Part shown: positions 1 through 8,530 of the stretch, one piece after another
Numbering within the stretch: position 1 is the first letter of the stretch
Layout: each line of letters begins with the position of its first letter
Source: Euborellia annulipes
Lineage: Eukaryota > Arthropoda > Insecta > Dermaptera > Anisolabididae
Length of the DNA: 64,000 bases
Assembly: GCA_023213315.1 (NCBI GenBank)
Contig: JAKCPI010014080.1
Coordinates: 17,207 to 81,206 of the forward strand
Reading direction: 5' to 3'
Made by a program: the position numbers and the translations under genes
The notes under the pieces: model-generated
Told to the model about the DNA's origin: nothing
The model's input: the letters and a program-made list of their open reading frames with translations, nothing else
The model's database searches: none

Positions 1-318
1 TATAGAGCAGGTGCAATAAAGCGCCAGAACTGATAAAGAATAAAGGGAATCGCCAATAAAATTGCGAAATAAATATTGAGTTTAAAGGGCGCTAAAAAAT
101 GTACTCATCACATCTGTAGCTATCATAGTTGAATTTTTAGGCAATCGGGATATTAAGGGTTGAGCCAAAAAATGATAATTGTGTTGTGCAAGGGGCAATA
201 AGAGTAAAAAAATAGTTAAGACTGTAGCAATGCTATAGATCAAGCGCTTTCTAAGCTCTTTTAAATGTTCGCTATATTTCATTTCAGTGAGTGTTTCACT
301 GAGTATTTGTTCGGTCAT
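1..318 (-). CDS. tatC: Sec-independent protein translocase TatC (partial, frameshifted)
   Basis: TatC is the multispanning twin-arginine receptor of the inner membrane. The start ATG is at 318. The N-terminus has the family pattern of a short polar segment (HLKELRKRL) followed by a first membrane helix (about residues 27-45). Reading stops at 82, but the other frame immediately continues as a TatC second region (APFKLNIYFAILLAIPFILY then QFWRF), so one extra base in the T run near 102 is the likely cause. The gene leaves the window on the left. Its ATG overlaps the tatB stop, as in a tatABC operon. What is seen is the frames and hydrophobic helices; the function is from family recognition. 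Confidence 0.9.
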
Positions 319-733
319 GCAGCTTGATCCTCACGCAAGATATTGGATGATGTTGTATAAATTAAAAAGGGTACTTTTAATTCACGCGCAGAGATTTGAT
401 AAACATAATCATGTGTGGGATAAGGGGGGCGCTTGATGTGCTATAGCAACAGCGCTATGTACACTTTGGATTTCGTGTTGCATTTGTGCAAGCTGCTGTT
501 TGAGCAGCTCTTCGTTTTGTTTTATTTTGAGCAGCTCTTCTTGCATGATCCTTTTTAGTTCAAGCAATTCCAGTTCATTTTCTAACTCTAGCTGGATTTT
601 GTTAAGGTTATTTTTTAAGGGCTCTGTATTTAAGTAATCCCACCCTTAATGTTTGAGGGAGTTTTTCAGGTCCCAATATAATCAGTGCAATAACAGCAAA
701 AGCCAAGAGTTCACCAAAACTGATATTGAACAT
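315..733 (-). CDS. tatB: Twin-arginine translocase subunit TatB (frameshifted)
   Basis: TatB forms the substrate receptor with TatC. It starts with MFNISFGELLAFAVIALIIL, the expected single N-terminal membrane helix followed by the GPEKLP hinge of TatA/B proteins, then an amphipathic helix. The frame ends early at 608 in an A run; after a one-base correction it continues as a long charged coiled-coil-like segment rich in E, L and Q. A second correction in a C run near 427 carries it to a stop overlapping the tatC start. The length of about 138 residues fits TatB. The gene sits between tatA and tatC in one operon. The two breaks are most likely base-calling errors. Confidence 0.85.
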
Positions 734-753
734 AATGATATAGTACTCACCGG

Positions 754-962
754 TTAGTGTTTTTTCTTTATTTAAATCGAGATGATGGATTTCTTTAGGC
801 TGATTTGTTTCAGACAGTTTTTGATCATCAGAATGAACCGAGTCTTTAAAATCTTTAATTGCACCACCTAAATCCTTACCTAAGTTTTTTAAGTTTTGAT
901 GTACCAAATAATAAAATAACGATCACGGCAAATAATAATATATGCCAAATTGATAAACCCAT
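754..962 (-). CDS. tatA: Twin-arginine translocase subunit TatA (frameshifted)
   Basis: TatA forms the pore of the Tat export machinery. The ATG at 962 has an AGGA ribosome site about 9 bases upstream. It encodes [20 protein letters not shown], a membrane helix, then the TatA hinge [20 protein letters not shown]. The frame breaks in the T6 run at 885-890. A second extra base in the T run near 761 fuses the tail to tatB; without it the protein ends at 754 with about 68 residues, normal for TatA. It is the first gene of the tatABC operon. Confidence 0.85.
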
Positions 963-1059
963 TTCATATTTCCTTAATAATTTAAAACGTGTTGATATAA
1001 ATATCATGCTTGAATATATTTTTCTAAATAATATTTATATCGATGAATATTCGATTTCA

Positions 1060-1816
1060 TTATGCGCTATGGTCCAGCATATTGAGTGCTTGATTACGAT
1101 AGTTAAATAATAATTCGCTGTCTTTATGTCTTGGATGGGTCAAAGGAACTTGAATGATTTCTTTAATTTTTCCTGGTCGAGCAGACATTACGATCACGCG
1201 ATCACCCAGATAAACCGCTTCTTCTATATCATGTGTAACTAGAATCATGGTGATCTTTTGATCTTGCCAAATACGTTGTAATTCAGTTTGCAGATGGCTA
1301 CGTGTAATTGCATCTAAAGCACCAAAGGGTTCATCTAAAAGTAAAATATCAGGCTGATTAACCAAGCCTCGTGCAATCGCTACCCGCTGCGCCATACCAC
1401 CCGATAGCTCATGTGGATAAGCATTTTCAAAACCTTTTAAACCCACCATTGTAAGATGTTCTGCCACACGGGCATTTTTTTTCGGCACGGCTTAAGTCGG
1501 TTTCTTCGAGCGCTAAATGAATATTTTCGGAAACACTGAGCCAAGGCAATAGACGGTGCTCCTGAAAAATTAAACCTCGTTTTAAATCTGTCCCTTGTAT
1601 TGGTGTTTGATTCAGTAAAATCTCACCTTGATAGTCTTTATCTAATCCTGCAATTAAGCGCAACAAGGTCGATTTACCACAGCCACTGCTTCCGACAATA
1701 GAAATAAATTCTCCTTGTTGAATATCGAGATGAATACCATCTAATACGGTGAAAGTTTGTTGATCTCGATAAAATGATTTATTGAGTTTTTTAATCGAGA
1801 GTAAGGAAAAGCTCAT
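1060..1816 (-). CDS. ABC importer ATP-binding protein, nitrate/sulfonate/taurine type (frameshifted)
   Basis: This is the ATPase of an SsuB/TauB/NrtD-type importer. The visible motifs are Walker [10 protein letters not shown] (about residues 42-50), Q-loop [12 protein letters not shown], signature LSGGMAQR, Walker [13 protein letters not shown] and the switch histidine in VTHD. The frame breaks once near 1485-1490 between the Q-loop and the signature, and both halves join into about 251 residues, normal for the family. It is the last gene of the binding protein - permease - permease - ATPase operon 4562 to 1060. The LLM monooxygenase reads away on the other side of the promoter region, which supports a sulfonate or similar organosulfur substrate. 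The substrate itself is inferred. Confidence 0.85.
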
Positions 1817-1846
1817 ATCAATATCCTGATGAGATGGGTGATTCAG

Positions 1847-2636
1847 TTAAACACGCCATTGCAGTAGTCGTTTAGAAATCAAGTGAATACAAAGCGTCAT
1901 GCCAAACCGCTGAGGGTGACCGTGATTGCACACACCAACAAAATATCCATTTCGGCATTGATTTCAGCTTTCATCATTAAATTGCCTAAGCCTGCACCAG
2001 CATTGAATAACAGCTCACTGGCAGTTGTGGTAATCCATGTAAAAGGCACCGCTAAATTCAACCCCGTTAAAATATATGGGAGAGCTTGAGGGAAACGGAT
2101 TTTTTTAAATTCCTGCCAAAAAGATAATTTGTAAATACGAGCGACTTCACTGTATTTCTGGTCATAATGACTTAGCCCTTGAAAGCTGTTAATCACCATC
2201 GGGAAAAAAGAAGCAAGCGCAATAATAAAGATTTTTTGCCTGCTCACCATTGCCAAACCACAGTGCAATCAATGGGGTTAAACCAAGTAAGGGTACTTGG
2301 CGAATGCTATTAAATAATGGTGAAACCAAGGCATTTAAAATTTTTGAATAGGCAAGTAAGGCACCGAGTAGCAGCCCTGTTGTCGAGCCAAGTAAAAACC
2401 CCAGTCCAGCTTTTTTAAGACTTCCCCATGTGTTTAACCATAATTCACCTGTTTCAAGCAGCTGAATAAAAGCAAAATACACCTTCTGTAAAGGCACAAA
2501 TGCATAGGCATGACTGGCGCCTAAACTTGAATTGTATTGCCATAAAGCCAGTAAAAGGAGCGAGTAGCAGCAGACCTTTGATCAAGATCAGTGGTTGCGC
2601 AAAAGCACTTTTTAAGTTCAGTGGATGCTGTGACAT
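1847..2636 (-). CDS. ABC importer permease, sulfonate/taurine type (frameshifted)
   Basis: This is an inner-membrane permease of the SsuC/TauC family (BPD_transp_1). It starts at ATG 2636, which overlaps the stop of the upstream permease (TAATG). The visible segments are an N-terminal membrane helix, the stretch VPLLGLTPLIALWFGNGEQAK and the EAA-loop-like region YDQKYSEVARIYKLSFWQEF followed by KKIRFPQALPYILTGL. At least three one-base breaks occur (near 2500, 2240 and 1897). In the corrected frames the protein has about 262 residues and ends LLQWRV at 1847. It lies 31 bases upstream of the ATPase gene. It probably forms a heterodimer with the neighbouring permease. Confidence 0.82.
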
Positions 2637-3483
2637 TATTTCCCCCTTGAACTCAATGCAGGTGATACAAGATATTGTTCGAGCTGACGTAAAGTTTTAT
2701 CTAAAGCAAAACCAATGATTCCTGTAATAAAAACTCCGACCATGACAACGTCTAAACGTAACATTTGTCGTCCGAGCTCCAATTCATTTGACCAATGCCA
2801 GTGCCTGCAGCAAGTAATTCAACGGCCACCAAAATCAACCAAGCACGACCTAGAGCAATCCGCAGTCCACCGATTAATGGTGGGAGGATGCAAGGGATGA
2901 TGATGTATCTCAACCATGCTGAAGTTTTTAATTTTGTAGATCTGGCCCAATTCAATATATTTTTTAGGAATATTTCTAACAGCATCCGCTGTTGTGAGTG
3001 CGAGTGGAAAAAAAACAGGCTTTAATAATCAGTAAAATTTTAAATAGTTCACCAATTCCAAAAACCAAAATAAAAATAGGAATAAGCACAAAAGATTGGA
3101 ATTTGATAAAGGATATTGAACAAAATATAAGTGTAATTTCGGAAAGAGCTGAGAGATGCATAGGCAATGCCAAACAAAATCGCACAGGTGGCCGCAATTG
3201 AAAAACCCATCAGCAGTCGAGAAAGGCTATCTTTTAAATGCAGTTGTAGTTCACCACTTTGCAACAAGGCAAGAAATGTCTGCCATACCGTTATAGGTGG
3301 TACTAAAATTTGGGTTGGAAAAATCTGTAGAAATAGCTAATCAATTGCCAAACCAGTAACGCCAAGATGGGTGAAAGGAATGAGAGCAAGCGATAGACCT
3401 GCTCAGAAGACAATCGCCTCCATAATGGTGCTTTGATCGCCACGATTTTTTTTTTCGATAAGCGGATTTACGAGGATTTTCAT
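2636..3483 (-). CDS. ABC importer permease, sulfonate/taurine type (frameshifted)
   Basis: This is the second permease of the importer. The ATG at 3483 begins MKILVNPLIEKK; the frame breaks almost at once in the A run read from 3448-3456. The corrected protein runs through LLSFLSPILALLVWQLISY (membrane helix), QLHLKDSLSRLLMGFSIAAT, the translocation loop LRYIIIPCILPPLIGGLRIA and GRAWLILVAVELLAAGTGIG, all typical of SsuC-like permeases. Further breaks lie near 3315, 3050, 2985 and 2770. It ends at 2636 inside the start of the next permease, so the two are translationally coupled. Confidence 0.78.
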
Positions 3484-3486
3484 GAC

Positions 3487-4562
3487 CTAGTTTCCTTGCT
3501 TATGTTGAATATCAAGTGTTTGTAAATTTTGAATGGCTTGACTGGTAAACTGAGCATTGAGCAACTCTTCGAGCTTTGATTGGCGTTTGAATCAATTGGT
3601 TTTTTACAGCATGGTCGATGACTTTTGCATAATGCTGTTTAAGAAAATCCACTTGGTACTCAGGTGACCAATCTTGTTGCCAGTTACTGCTGGTATTTTG
3701 ACTTTCGCGTTGAATCACACTTAGAGGCTGACCAAATTTGGTTTGGCTTTGTTGGAATTCATCTTGATGCTGTGAAATCCACTGCATTGCCCGTACTGTC
3801 GCATCAGCAAGTAGTTGGGTTGTGTCTGGATGTTGATCCAGATAAGTCTTGCGTCCCCATAGTTCAGCACGCATTTTCCAGTCAGCGGTAGACTTTGCGA
3901 TGACCAAATAATTTTGCCAAGATGGCGATCTTGTAAAGTGAGCGCATCACTTAAGGTAAAAAATGCATCGACGCTTTTAGCGGATAAAGCAGCAGCTCCC
4001 GCCTGTGGATTGAGATTGATGATTTGAAAATCTTTAAGCTTTAAACCTTTGCTCTGTATCAATTGAGCAAAATTAATTTCCCAAGGACGACCACGATGTA
4101 AGGCAATCTTTTTTACCTTTGAGGTCCTCAATGGTTTTGATGGGTGAATCCGCTGGAACCACCAAATAAACATTATTACCGACTCCGCCAGGGACGACAA
4201 TTTGTGTTCTAACACCAGTGGCATTGAGTACTACCGCAGGAAGATTGCCATAAAAAGCAAAATCAATTTTATTGTTGATAAAGCTTTCATTGACTAAAGG
4301 TGGCCACAGCCGCAGTGGTTACAGGTTCCCACTTTAATTCAATATTTTTCTGCTTTAATGCTTTTAGAAAAATGGGGTCCTGTGCAATAAGTTGTGGTAC
4401 ACCAATAAAGTCCAGACCGCCAGAAGTTCCATTGGCCACAACCGCAATACGAAGCTGTTGTTGACTGGTTTTACTTTGGTTTGGATCTTCGGTTTTGTGT
4501 ACGCCACAAGCAACCAATCCTAAAAAGACTAAAACTTAAAAAAGACCAGAAAAAATACGCAT
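3487..4562 (-). CDS. ABC importer substrate-binding lipoprotein, aliphatic sulfonate type (frameshifted)
   Basis: This is the periplasmic binding protein of the SsuA/TauA family and the first gene of the importer operon. An N-terminal lipoprotein signal is visible (FLGLVACG, lipobox LVAC), followed by LRIAVVANGTSGGLDFIGVP, a region matching NMT1/SsuA-type folds, and later KKIALHRGRPWEINFAQLI. The reading is interrupted after residue 8 and near 4300, 4120, 3900 and 3585, but all pieces are consecutive. The corrected length is about 355 residues. A sigma-54 promoter at 4597-4612 lies just upstream. The ligand is not known from sequence. Confidence 0.82.
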
Positions 4563-4596
4563 ATCATCATAAAAATCTAGAAATATAAGGGGATAG

Positions 4597-4612
4597 AGCA
4601 AGAACCAAGCCA
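4597..4612 (-). promoter_or_regulatory. Sigma-54 (-24/-12) promoter of the ABC importer operon
   Basis: Read on the minus strand the site is TGGCTTGGTTCTTGCT. It has the invariant GG and GC with the exact 10-base spacing and a TTGC -12 element (consensus TGGCACRNNNNTTGCW). It ends 35 bases before the binding-protein ATG at 4562. A candidate activator site is at 4717-4734. Confidence 0.7.
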
Positions 4613-4716
4613 AAATAATTATTTTATATAAATCAGTTTGTTAAGTTTTTATGATTGGTGTTATTTGAATGGATCAAACAGGTTATGTTGTGAAACCGAC
4701 AGTATTGGATGGATAA

Positions 4717-4734
4717 GTGTTGAAATTTCAACAC
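4717..4734. promoter_or_regulatory. Perfect 18-bp palindrome, candidate sigma-54 activator site (UAS)
   Basis: GTGTTGAAATTTCAACAC is a perfect inverted repeat in the intergenic region between the ABC importer and the LLM monooxygenase. It lies 71 bases from one sigma-54 promoter and 104 from the other, where enhancer-binding proteins usually bind. Near-copies stand at equivalent places before tonB, both receptor genes and the Tat-type binding protein. A weaker match is at 4686-4701. Confidence 0.6.
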
Positions 4735-4805
4735 CATGTTTAGCTGGGTTTTTATAATATTTAGATAAAACAACAATCTAGATGAATTCAATATTGAATA
4801 AAAAA

Positions 4806-4821
4806 CGGCATGGTTTCTGCT
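4806..4821 (+). promoter_or_regulatory. Sigma-54 promoter of the LLM monooxygenase gene
   Basis: CGGCATGGTTTCTGCT keeps the GG and GC dinucleotides at the required distance. It differs from consensus at the first base and at one base of TTGC. It lies 57 bases before the ATG at 4878. Confidence 0.6.
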
Positions 4822-4877
4822 CATGAGTTGTATCACTCACGATAGCGTGTAAAACCTTTAAATTATTGAGAAGTATT

Positions 4878-6010
4878 ATGTCTGTTGAATTTTTATGGAG
4901 AATCCCTGTGCATGGGGATGGTCGTCGAGCACATCAGTTACATACACGAGGTGAATGGAACCAGCTGAGCCCAGCAGTACAATCCCCTCAACGTGTGGCA
5001 CCTCAACATCAAGATGAATTGTTTGCCTACTATGATTATGTACAACAGGTAGCAAAAGCCGCAGATATCGTGGGTTTTCACGGCGCATTGATTCCTGCTT
5101 TTCCACATACTGAAGAACCGTGGGTGCTGGGCATCGGCATTGGCAAGAGAAACCAAAAGACTCCGATTATTGATTGCGATTCAACCTTGGTTTATCCATC
5201 CTGCATACGCAAGCCAAATGGCAGCAAGTTTGCAGCGTCTCAGTCAGGGACGGGTTGAATGGAACGTGATCTCGGGTGGCGGTGGGGCACAGCAACGCGC
5301 CTATGGTGATTTTATTGAACATGACTCGCGCTATGCGCGAACCAATGAATTTTTAGAGTTTGTAAAAGGGTATTCGCATCAGGCACCTTTTGACTATGAT
5401 GGAAAGTTTTTCCATGTTGAACAAGGTGGTTTGAAATATCCAATGAATCAATATGACGTTCCTCGTTTGTGGTTAGCGGGAGCAAGTCCAGCGGCACTGC
5501 AAGTTGCAGGTCGGCATGCCGATATCCACTTAACCTGGGGGGAACCTGTTGAACAGCAGAAAAAGTGATTGAACAGGCGCGATCCTTCCTTGCACAAAAT
5601 ACCCCAGACCATAAGGTAAAGTTTGGTATGCGTATTGATATTTTGGCACGCCCCACACAGGAACAAGCGTTTCAAGAACTTAAACAGATGTATGAAACCA
5701 TCGCTGTTGATGGCAATGCATTTGAACGTAAAGATACTGAGTCGGTTGGTGCAAAACGTCAGCAGGCCTTAGCACAAGGCAATCGTTTTGAAGACTTATT
5801 TGTCAGTCCAAATGTTTGGGCTGGTATGTCAAATGTAAGGGTGGGCCAAACTGTATTTTAGTGGGGAGCTATGAACAAGTGGCACAGCGCTTACAAGAAT
5901 ATATCGACATTGGTGTTGGGCATTTTATTCTCGCCAGTAACCCACATTTGGAAGAAGCATATCGGGTTGCTGAAGAAGTCTTACCCTTGGTTGGATATAA
6001 ATTAAAATAA
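4878..6010 (+). CDS. LLM-class flavin-dependent monooxygenase, alkanesulfonate/dimethylsulfone type (frameshifted)
   Basis: This is a bacterial-luciferase-like enzyme of the SsuD/SfnG group, which uses FMNH2 and O2 to oxidise organosulfur compounds and release sulfite. The start MSVEFLWRIPVHGDGR and segments such as ADIVGFHGALIPAF, SLQRLSQGRVEWNVISGGG, EFLEFVKGY and ASNPHLEEAYRVAEEVLPLVG match the family; the C-terminal part resembles the intact paralogue at 15634-16827. ATG 4878 is chosen because the family motif begins there and GAGAAG precedes it. Breaks lie near 5145, 5560 and 5845. The corrected length is about 376 residues, as usual. It is divergent from the ABC importer. The exact substrate is uncertain. 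Confidence 0.85.
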
Positions 6011-6017
6011 TAAGTTT

Positions 6018-6052
6018 AGATCCCTTTGAGTTATCAGAGGGATCTTGTTGTT
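6018..6052 (+). terminator. Rho-independent terminator after the LLM gene
   Basis: AGATCCCT (6018-6025) pairs with AGGGATCT (6038-6045) across a 12-base loop and is followed by TGTTGTTT. Its right arm overlaps the candidate activator site of the tonB promoter. Confidence 0.55.
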
Positions 6053-6058
6053 TCAACA
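6043..6058. promoter_or_regulatory. Candidate sigma-54 activator site upstream of tonB
   Basis: TCTTGTTGTTTCAACA matches 12 of 16 positions of the palindrome core at 4718-4733. It lies 89 bases before the sigma-54 promoter at 6148. Confidence 0.45.
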
Positions 6059-6147
6059 GCATAGAACTGTCTTAAAACCAACAGCTTTGCTGACAAAATC
6101 GAAGAGTGTTTTTAATTAAATTTATAAAAATTAGTGGCTTATATTGT

Positions 6148-6163
6148 TGGCATGACTTGTGCA
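6148..6163 (+). promoter_or_regulatory. Sigma-54 promoter of tonB-exbB-exbD
   Basis: TGGCATGACTTGTGCA has GG and GC correctly spaced and fits TGGCAYRNNNNTTGCW with one mismatch. It ends 39 bases before the tonB ATG. Confidence 0.68.
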
Positions 6164-6202
6164 ATTTTCAATACAGTATTTTATTTTTTAGTTTAAATTG
6201 CC

Positions 6203-7031
6203 ATGAGTGAACGAATATTTAATCCCCATCAGCGGGCGTTGCTATTTGGGCAATATGCATCTGCTTCAACTGCAACTGGCATATCAGACCCATTTACACG
6301 ACATCATTTGGATGTGAGTCAATCACCTCCAGCAAAATTGAATAAATTGTGGATCGCGATCATTGCGGTTGCTGCAGCACATTTGGGTATTTGGTATATC
6401 GCAAAACAATTACCGACACCAGCTTTGGACATTGCAAAGCCAGAACCCGTGGTGATTGAAATTGTCAAACCAGTGGAACCACCTAAAGTCATTGAACCTA
6501 AAATTCCACCAGTGACGCAAAAACCGCAAAATTCCGCCTGTGGTCGAAAAACCAAAACCGATTGCGAAACCTATCGAACAGCCGAAACCTGTTCAAAAAA
6601 CTGTGGAGCAAGCCAAACCGATTGTAAAACCCATTGCACAAGACACAGTTCAAAAAACTGGAGGAACCTGTTGTAAGCAAAAACTGAGCGCTGAACCTGC
6701 TCCAAAAACAGCAGAACCAGTGAAGCCTACTGATGACAATTTACCTGTGACAGAAGCCAAGGGTTATGCAGGTTATCTAAGCAACCCCGCAGCAGAGTAC
6801 CCAGAACAGGCCTTAGAACGTGGTTGGGAAGGCTCGGTGATTTTAAGGGTCAAAGTATTGCCAAACGGTAGCCCAGATAGCGTAACAGTCAAACAAAGTA
6901 GCGGCAAAAAACTTTTAGACAGCGCGGCTGTAAGAACAGTAAAGCAATGGAAATTTTCACCGGCCTTAAAAGGTAAAACACCTGTCGAAGGTTGGGTTGA
7001 TGTTCCAATTCATTATCAATTACCGAAATAA
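6203..7031 (+). CDS. tonB: Energy transducer TonB (compensated frameshift in the linker)
   Basis: TonB couples the proton motive force to outer-membrane receptors. A cytoplasmic tail of about 47 residues precedes the membrane anchor (LWIAIIAVAAAHLGIWYIA). A Pro/Lys/Glu-rich periplasmic spacer follows, then the TonB_C domain (YPEQALERGWEGSVILRVKV ... VKQWKFSPALKGKTPVEGW) ending at 7031. The linker is read in a wrong frame, Thr/Cys-rich, between about 6535 and 6680; the correct K-P-repeat frame starts at 6540 and overlaps it, so two indels are present. It is followed by exbB after 27 bases. It stands between organosulfur genes and two receptors, so this set probably energises those receptors. 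Confidence 0.9.
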
Positions 7032-7058
7032 ACTATTTTAAATTAAGAGGATATCTAC

Positions 7059-7800
7059 ATGACAGACATAAATTCATTGATCCATGACGGCACAATCTGG
7101 TTATTGGTTGCTTTCTCCATCGTCACATGGGTGTTGATCGTGGTTAAAGTGGTACAGACACAGAAAGCCAGCAAGCAAAGTAAGGTCTTTGTCGAAGCCT
7201 TTTTGGAAAGCCAAAAATTTGCCTGAGGCAGTGACTCAATCACAACAAGGTGAAGGCCCTACAGCCCGTGTTGCAAATGCCGGTTTTCAAACCTTGATTG
7301 AGGCAGATGAAAAGACTCATCAAGATTTGCAAAACAGTTGGAGTCGTCAGGATCTATTAGAGCGTCATTTACGCAAGCAAATTTTAACTGAACGTCGTCA
7401 ATTGGAAAAAGGTTCTGCATTATTGGCTTCGATTGGCAATAACGCACCGTTCATTGGACTATTTGGAACAGTGTTTGGGATTATTCATGCTTTACAGGCC
7501 ATTGCACATTCAGGTAATGCAAGTATGGATGTGGTTGCAGGGCCAATTGGTGAGGCCTTGATTGCTACAGGTATTGGTATTGCTGTGGCGGTACCCGCTG
7601 TGTTGGCTTATAACTATTTCATACGTAAAGTTAAAACCATCGGTGCAGACCTCGATGATTTTGCTACTGATTTTGTCAGTTTAAATCAAAAAGCGGGCTT
7701 TCAGTTACCTGTCACTAAGCCAAAAAATACCACTGGAAATACTGTAGTCAATCATGATGCATCCAGTAAAGAAGTCAAAGAAAAAGGAGTGTTTGCATAA
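7059..7800 (+). CDS. exbB: ExbB, TonB-system proton channel subunit (frameshifted)
   Basis: ExbB is a MotA/TolQ/ExbB-family inner-membrane protein. ATG 7059 follows an AAGAGGA ribosome site. It has an N-terminal membrane helix (TIWLLVAFSIVTWVLIVVKV), an extra T near 7200 that breaks the frame (VEAF to WKAKNLPEAV), and the conserved block ASIGNNAPFIGLFGTVFGII with IGEALIATGIGIAVAVPAVL, the channel-lining helices. It is about 246 residues after correction. The stop overlaps the exbD start (ATAATGG), so translation is coupled. Confidence 0.9.
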
Positions 7801-8204
7801 TGGCCGTTTCAACCTCCCAAGAAGATGATGTGGTGAGTGAAATTAACATTACGCCATTGGTTGATGTGATGCTGGTTTTACTCATCGTGTTTATCGTTAC
7901 AGCACCCCTATTAACCAATACCGTGAAAGTAAATTTACCCAAGGCTGCACCGACGCAGTCAACGGATCAGAATAAAGCGGTTGTCATTAGTGTTAATCCG
8001 CAAGGAGAAATCTTCCTTGACAAGGATAAAGTATCTTTGGCAAGTTTTGAAAAAGAGATTCAGTCACGTAAAAACAGTAACCCTAAATTGGCTTTGAATT
8101 TAAATGCCGATGAGACCATTCCTTATGGAACAGTTGCAAAATTACTTGCCAGTATTGAGCGAGTAGGGGTAGAAAAATTATCTGTGATTACCGTACCCAA
8201 GTAG
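7800..8204 (+). CDS. exbD: ExbD, TonB-system proton channel subunit
   Basis: This intact 134-residue biopolymer-transport protein has the short cytoplasmic N-terminus EINITPLVDVMLVLLIVFIV, the single helix carrying the essential Asp (D in LVDVML) and a periplasmic domain rich in beta segments (KAVVISVNPQGEIFLDKDKV). It overlaps exbB by one base and ends the operon; a strong terminator follows. Confidence 0.95.
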   Translation: MAVSTSQEDDVVSEINITPLVDVMLVLLIVFIVTAPLLTNTVKVNLPKAAPTQSTDQNKAVVISVNPQGEIFLDKDKVSLASFEKEIQSRKNSNPKLALNLNADETIPYGTVAKLLASIERVGVEKLSVITVPK

Positions 8205-8225
8205 TCTTTGGATGCTGAATGAAAT

Positions 8226-8248
8226 AGCTGCTACGGCAGCTTTTTTTT
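8226..8248 (+). terminator. Terminator of tonB-exbB-exbD
   Basis: AGCTGC TACG GCAGCT forms a perfect 6-bp stem with a tetraloop directly followed by eight T. Confidence 0.85.
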
Positions 8249-8530
8249 AGTGCCTAAAAATATGAGTAGTTAAAATAAAAACAGCGTTCAAATTTTATTG
8301 CTTTGTATAAGCATGATTTATATAAGCCTGATTTTTATAAACTGAATGTGTCTAAAATGAATGTGTTATTCACGATTTTGATCAGCAACATTAAGGTCGT
8401 TGTGTTGGGCAGCAATAGACGGGATGTACCATCAGAGCCCCATATAGGATTGACTTTTCGTCCTTGAAAAGTCAGAAGATCGCTGACTACAGTAGCCGCT
8501 TGATGGCGTTAAGGCTCTGTAAATTTTATT
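8249..8530. other. Intergenic stretch with nested inverted repeats, no supported gene
   Basis: The region lies between the exbD terminator and the 3 prime end of the binding-protein gene. CAGAGCC (8433-8439) pairs with GGCTCTG (8513-8519), and inside it TGACTTTTC (8451-8459) pairs perfectly with GAAAAGTCA (8466-8474). The minus strand is open for about 55 codons from 8510 to 8345 but has no convincing start, so it could be a gene remnant. A structured RNA or a bidirectional terminator is equally possible. Confidence 0.35.

Noticed and set aside
2640..3200. Plus-strand frames opposite the ABC permease
   Set aside because: They mirror the minus-strand permease, which carries family motifs in all its pieces.
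8345..8510. Minus-strand open frame of about 55 codons downstream of the binding-protein gene
   Set aside because: No start codon, no ribosome site and no recognised family; kept only as a note in the intergenic entry.
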